This document shows, piece by piece, positions 61,120 through 64,000 of a stretch of 64,000 bases of DNA (positions within the stretch are counted from its first letter, which is position 1; each line of letters starts with the position of its first letter). The stretch is from the NCBI GenBank assembly GCA_022495005.1, contig JAGYXB010001759.1, positions 1 through 64,000 on the forward strand, in the 5' to 3' direction. A model generated the notes under the pieces. It was not told the DNA's origin. It did no database searches and saw nothing but the letters and a program-made list of their open reading frames with translations. The stretch is from Rhyacophila brunnea. Its lineage: Eukaryota; Arthropoda; Insecta; Trichoptera; Rhyacophilidae. The translations under genes and the position numbers were made by a program.

Positions 61120-61325
61120 AAACAATAGCAGCTTAAAGCTCGATCTGGCACCGACAAAAGAAAATAGGTCGCGCAGGGAAAAGCGCGGATGTTACGTGAC
61201 CTAGTCATAAGGTAACGGGACCGCAGTAACACAATGGTCGGAAAAACAAATTGTACCTTACTTGGGCCGATTTTTACGGCACGATGCTCACAGGAAGTGA
61301 TGCTTACATTCATGGTAAGTCAGTC
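61120..61325. other. GC-richer block with a strong donor-like site
   Basis: About 200 bp with CGCGCAGGGAAAAGCGCGG and a plus-strand TTCATGGTAAGTCAG at 61308-61322, a near-consensus 5' splice site. It could be a promoter and first exon, but no ORF or acceptor confirms it. Confidence 0.25.
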
Positions 61326-61620
61326 GATACGGTGTTGACTTGCTTCATTGGCTATAACATAATTATTCACCTAATAGGTACTATTGTTCTGTTATTTTTT
61401 TAAGAAATCTTCCTCGCTTAATAGTTTATACAGATCTCCACCGAGACGAAACCAGACCAACCATTTCTCATCGCATATATTTTTTACAGACATCGCTTAA
61501 AGTACGATTATTAAAATAGTTTATAGGTTAAAACAGTTCTTTATTGACAAGGTACGTAATTTTACAACGCATGTATCGTGTACTAAAGAACAATGATGTC
61601 AACAAGGTATGTAATTTTTT
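61326..61620. other. No gene seen
   Basis: AT-rich, with a short diverged duplication (ACAAGGTACGTAATTTT / ACAAGGTATGTAATTTT near 61549 and 61603). Confidence 0.35.
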
Positions 61621-61624
61621 TTCC

Positions 61625-61860
61625 GACCATGTCCGATCCTAATAGGATCATATGGGCCTCCACAGAGTAGAGAATTGTATTAACAGATTTTGTTTTTACG
61701 AGAGATGGATGTCAGCCACTTGCTCAACCTATTAGGTCCATACTGACACACAAATTGAAAAACAATGTGTTCTTGCCAGACCCAGGATCCGAACCTGGGA
61801 CCCACGGCGTTATATTCCAACGCTTAATCCGCGCGGCCACCGTGAGCGATAGAATATAGG
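61625..61860 (-). repeat. SINE family 1, most complete copy
   Basis: Minus strand: A-box region GGTGGCCGCGCGGATTAAGC, TTGGAATATAACGCC anticodon region, B box GGTTCGGATCC, body, and end CCTATTAGGATCGGACATGG. Very similar to 15527-15745 and retaining the head that copy lost. It is the reference for the family. Confidence 0.85.
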
Positions 61861-61861
61861 G

Positions 61862-63255
61862 ATAGCTTTTGTATTTTGTACACAAAGGTGTATTAAAATA
61901 AAATATTGTTTAAGTACAATTATTTTATACTGCAACCATCTAAAAATATAGCATAACTTTAAATTAAACTGGTTTTATTCGACTAATTCACAATTTTTAA
62001 TAATGCAACATTCTTTATTAGACATAAGTACATAATTCTAAAACACATAAGAAACACATATGTGGGTATATGGATTAGAAAAAATCTTGGAAAAATATAA
62101 TATGTACCCGACGGGACTCGAATCCGCATCCAAGCACAAGCATTTGGTAAAGCACATTATCCGGAATTCAATGCATGCTTGTTTGAGTAACCCCGACACA
62201 TAATTTTTTGTGATTTTTTTTCTAACAGGTATGTGTCTGAGGTACTTTTGGATTATAAATCAGGGCTCGAAATGGACAGGAGCGTACCGGAGCGCCGTTC
62301 CGGTTCGTGAAATCGGTAAAATTATCGCTCCGTCTCGTGGAAAAAATATGTTGACCGTCTGAGCTAGATAGGCAACATAATAGAAAATCTAACACACTTA
62401 TTTTAATAAAATACACATAAAATTTGATAACCATTTAAATAATATCTTCAAAAAGAATTTGATATACATTGTGTATAGAAATAGGGATTTTATTTTTAGT
62501 ACGAAAAATAGCATGCACAGCAACTTTTGGTTTATGATTTTTTTAGGCTGACCAAAATCGGAAAAAACTGAGAAGCTCTTTGAGCTCCCTCTGTGCAAAA
62601 CCTAAAACACCAGACATTCTTATTAGAACAATGAATGTCTTCCCTTTATACAGACACCATGTGCGATCCTAAGCTGCACCTTCCTTGGCTGTCATTATAG
62701 GCTTAATTTTAATACAAGACAGCTTTTCCTCAACATCTGTGGAGGTAGGTAGGTGTAATATGTAATAGTGTCTTCGTTTATAGTATGCCGTGTTCTCAAA
62801 AAGGACTATCCAACCAGCTAGCCAAAGGTGAGCACAATAGTTCCACTTGATCGATCACCACAACCAAACTAGTTTAGTTAAAATTTGGACAGACATCGTC
62901 TATTGTTCTGTCGCCTCGTGATGTCGCATCACCTGACCAAAGAACGAGTTACCTAACAAAGTGTGCCTGATGGAATTCTATTGTTACACACATTTACGAC
63001 ACTCATCGTAATATACGACAGTAAAACGATTGATTTCGTACATCTAATTTCACTTATAACTTATAAATAAGTTATAACAGTTGTTATAACATAAGAAAAA
63101 CGCTTTAACAATATTTTTTGACAGTATTTACAACAATAAAAATATTCTGTACCTTGCTACTTTCGATTGAATGCAATATTAGGTATATATTCTTTAGAAT
63201 CCAGCAAGTTTAGTGATGGTTATGTTATCACTTATCAGTAATCACCTACTATTGT
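61862..63255. other. No gene; SINE family 2 copy at 62060-62190
   Basis: 62060-62190 (minus) carries GATTAGAAAAAATCTTGG and the antisense head TACCCGACGGGACTCGAATC. The rest has no supported ORF; the 70-codon minus frame at 62222 shows no domain. Confidence 0.4.
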
Positions 63256-63256
63256 T

Positions 63257-63405
63257 GTTTAATTTAATAAAACACATATTTTTGTAGTACTTATTCCACT
63301 TGTAATCAATAAATTAGTCCCTCTGAGGCGGACGAAACCGGTCCTAATTTAATGATTAAAAGTGGAATAAGTACTACAAAAAAATGCGTTTTATTAAATT
63401 AAAAA
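63257..63405. repeat. Foldback element with about 55-bp arms
   Basis: AATTTAATAAAACACATATT and TTTGTAGTACTTATTCCACT on the left recur inverted at 63357-63405. The loop contains GAGGCGGACGAAACCGGTCC. No duplication identified. It may be a MITE or a hairpin precursor. Confidence 0.7.
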
Positions 63406-64000
63406 CAACACAATGCAGTTGCACCATGAATTGATAGTTAACAAAATAAAAGACATCACCTACTATATTTTACGGGTAGATTTTTAATGTAATAACTAAA
63501 AAAATGGGAAAATATATTTTTATAAAAACTAGTTTTCAAACCCAAAATGTCAGTACGTTAATAAAAACCATTGCTTAGTTAATCGAAAGTTGCAATTATT
63601 ATCACAAACTATGTTACATAAAGATTAAGATATTTTTTTTAAATATAAACCTATCGTAATTACGTCATCACCGTAGATGACGACCAGTGACGTGCGGTGA
63701 CTTTTGCATCTAGGGATTCTGTTTAAAATCTACATATTTGCATTTTCTATTATCTACTCTTAAGATTTTGTAACTAATTGGATTATCACATAAGTACCTA
63801 TATATTACAACTAATACTCTTAGTAAAAAAACATATTTTGGATATATTAATATTTGTCATTTTCTAGTTAATATAGTGATATGAAAACACGTTTTTATTA
63901 TTTATCTTTCAACATAACGACAACGAGTATTTTTGGTAACACATGGAAAAAAGACGACGTAAAAGATCAATGTATCGGTGTTCTAACATTGACACCTCGT
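63406..64000. other. No gene seen
   Basis: AT-rich to the window end. GACCAGTGACGTGCGGTGAC near 63681 resembles a CAGTGACG-type hAT or SINE end, but no partner end is in the window. Confidence 0.35.

Overview
The window looks like AT-rich insect DNA, most likely from a moth or butterfly. The evidence is two insect-type APE non-LTR retrotransposons, tRNA-derived SINEs, Helitron-like ends closing in CTAG, many short hAT-, PIF/Harbinger- and mariner-type MITEs, scattered GGTAGGTACC-type words and short runs of the insect telomere word CCTAA. I can support no complete host gene. At most there are weak exon or splice-site candidates, so the window is probably intergenic or lies inside a long intron. 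Species assignment is inference.

Region by region. (1) 1-9091 is a young LTR retrotransposon read on the minus strand. Its LTRs match over 799 bases with 3 substitutions and 2 one-base indels. It has a primer-site candidate, a purine-rich tract, a Ty3/gypsy-like Gag with a zinc knuckle, one TGA, and then about 550 further open codons in the same frame. That second reading frame is not protease, reverse transcriptase, RNase H or integrase, and it ends in a membrane segment. No pol is present, so the element should depend on another element. A 52-bp minisatellite and an 80-bp repeat fill its 3' part. (2) 9092-15130 holds a SINE split by a hAT MITE with a perfect 8-bp target duplication, a retroelement ORF1-like tail, and a 5'-truncated RTE-type LINE (minus strand, two one-base frameshifts in A runs). 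The LINE appears to sit inside an older MITE. (3) 15500-19620 carries SINEs, three copies of a roughly 480-bp dispersed repeat, a nested hAT MITE and a PIF-like MITE. (4) 20560-31800 has a GC-richer unidentified block, two inverted hAT MITEs, a Helitron-like element filled with a roughly 100-140-bp tandem repeat, a 660-bp dispersed repeat and a mariner-like MITE. (5) 33350-39070 has another dispersed-repeat copy, a GC-rich hairpin MITE with TTA duplications, and a nearly full-length plus-strand APE LINE with one nonsense codon and one frameshift. (6) 40474-64000 is sparse DNA with MITEs, SINEs, LINE tail fragments, a second copy of the 660-bp repeat beside a 769-bp hAT MITE with a perfect 8-bp duplication, and a foldback near the right end.

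How they work together: the Gag-only LTR element and all the MITEs lack their own replication or transposition enzymes and need partners elsewhere in the genome. The two LINEs keep the RT and endonuclease motifs I looked for, but their reading frames are broken. Coordinates of repeat edges are by eye. Target duplications and reading frames were checked base by base.
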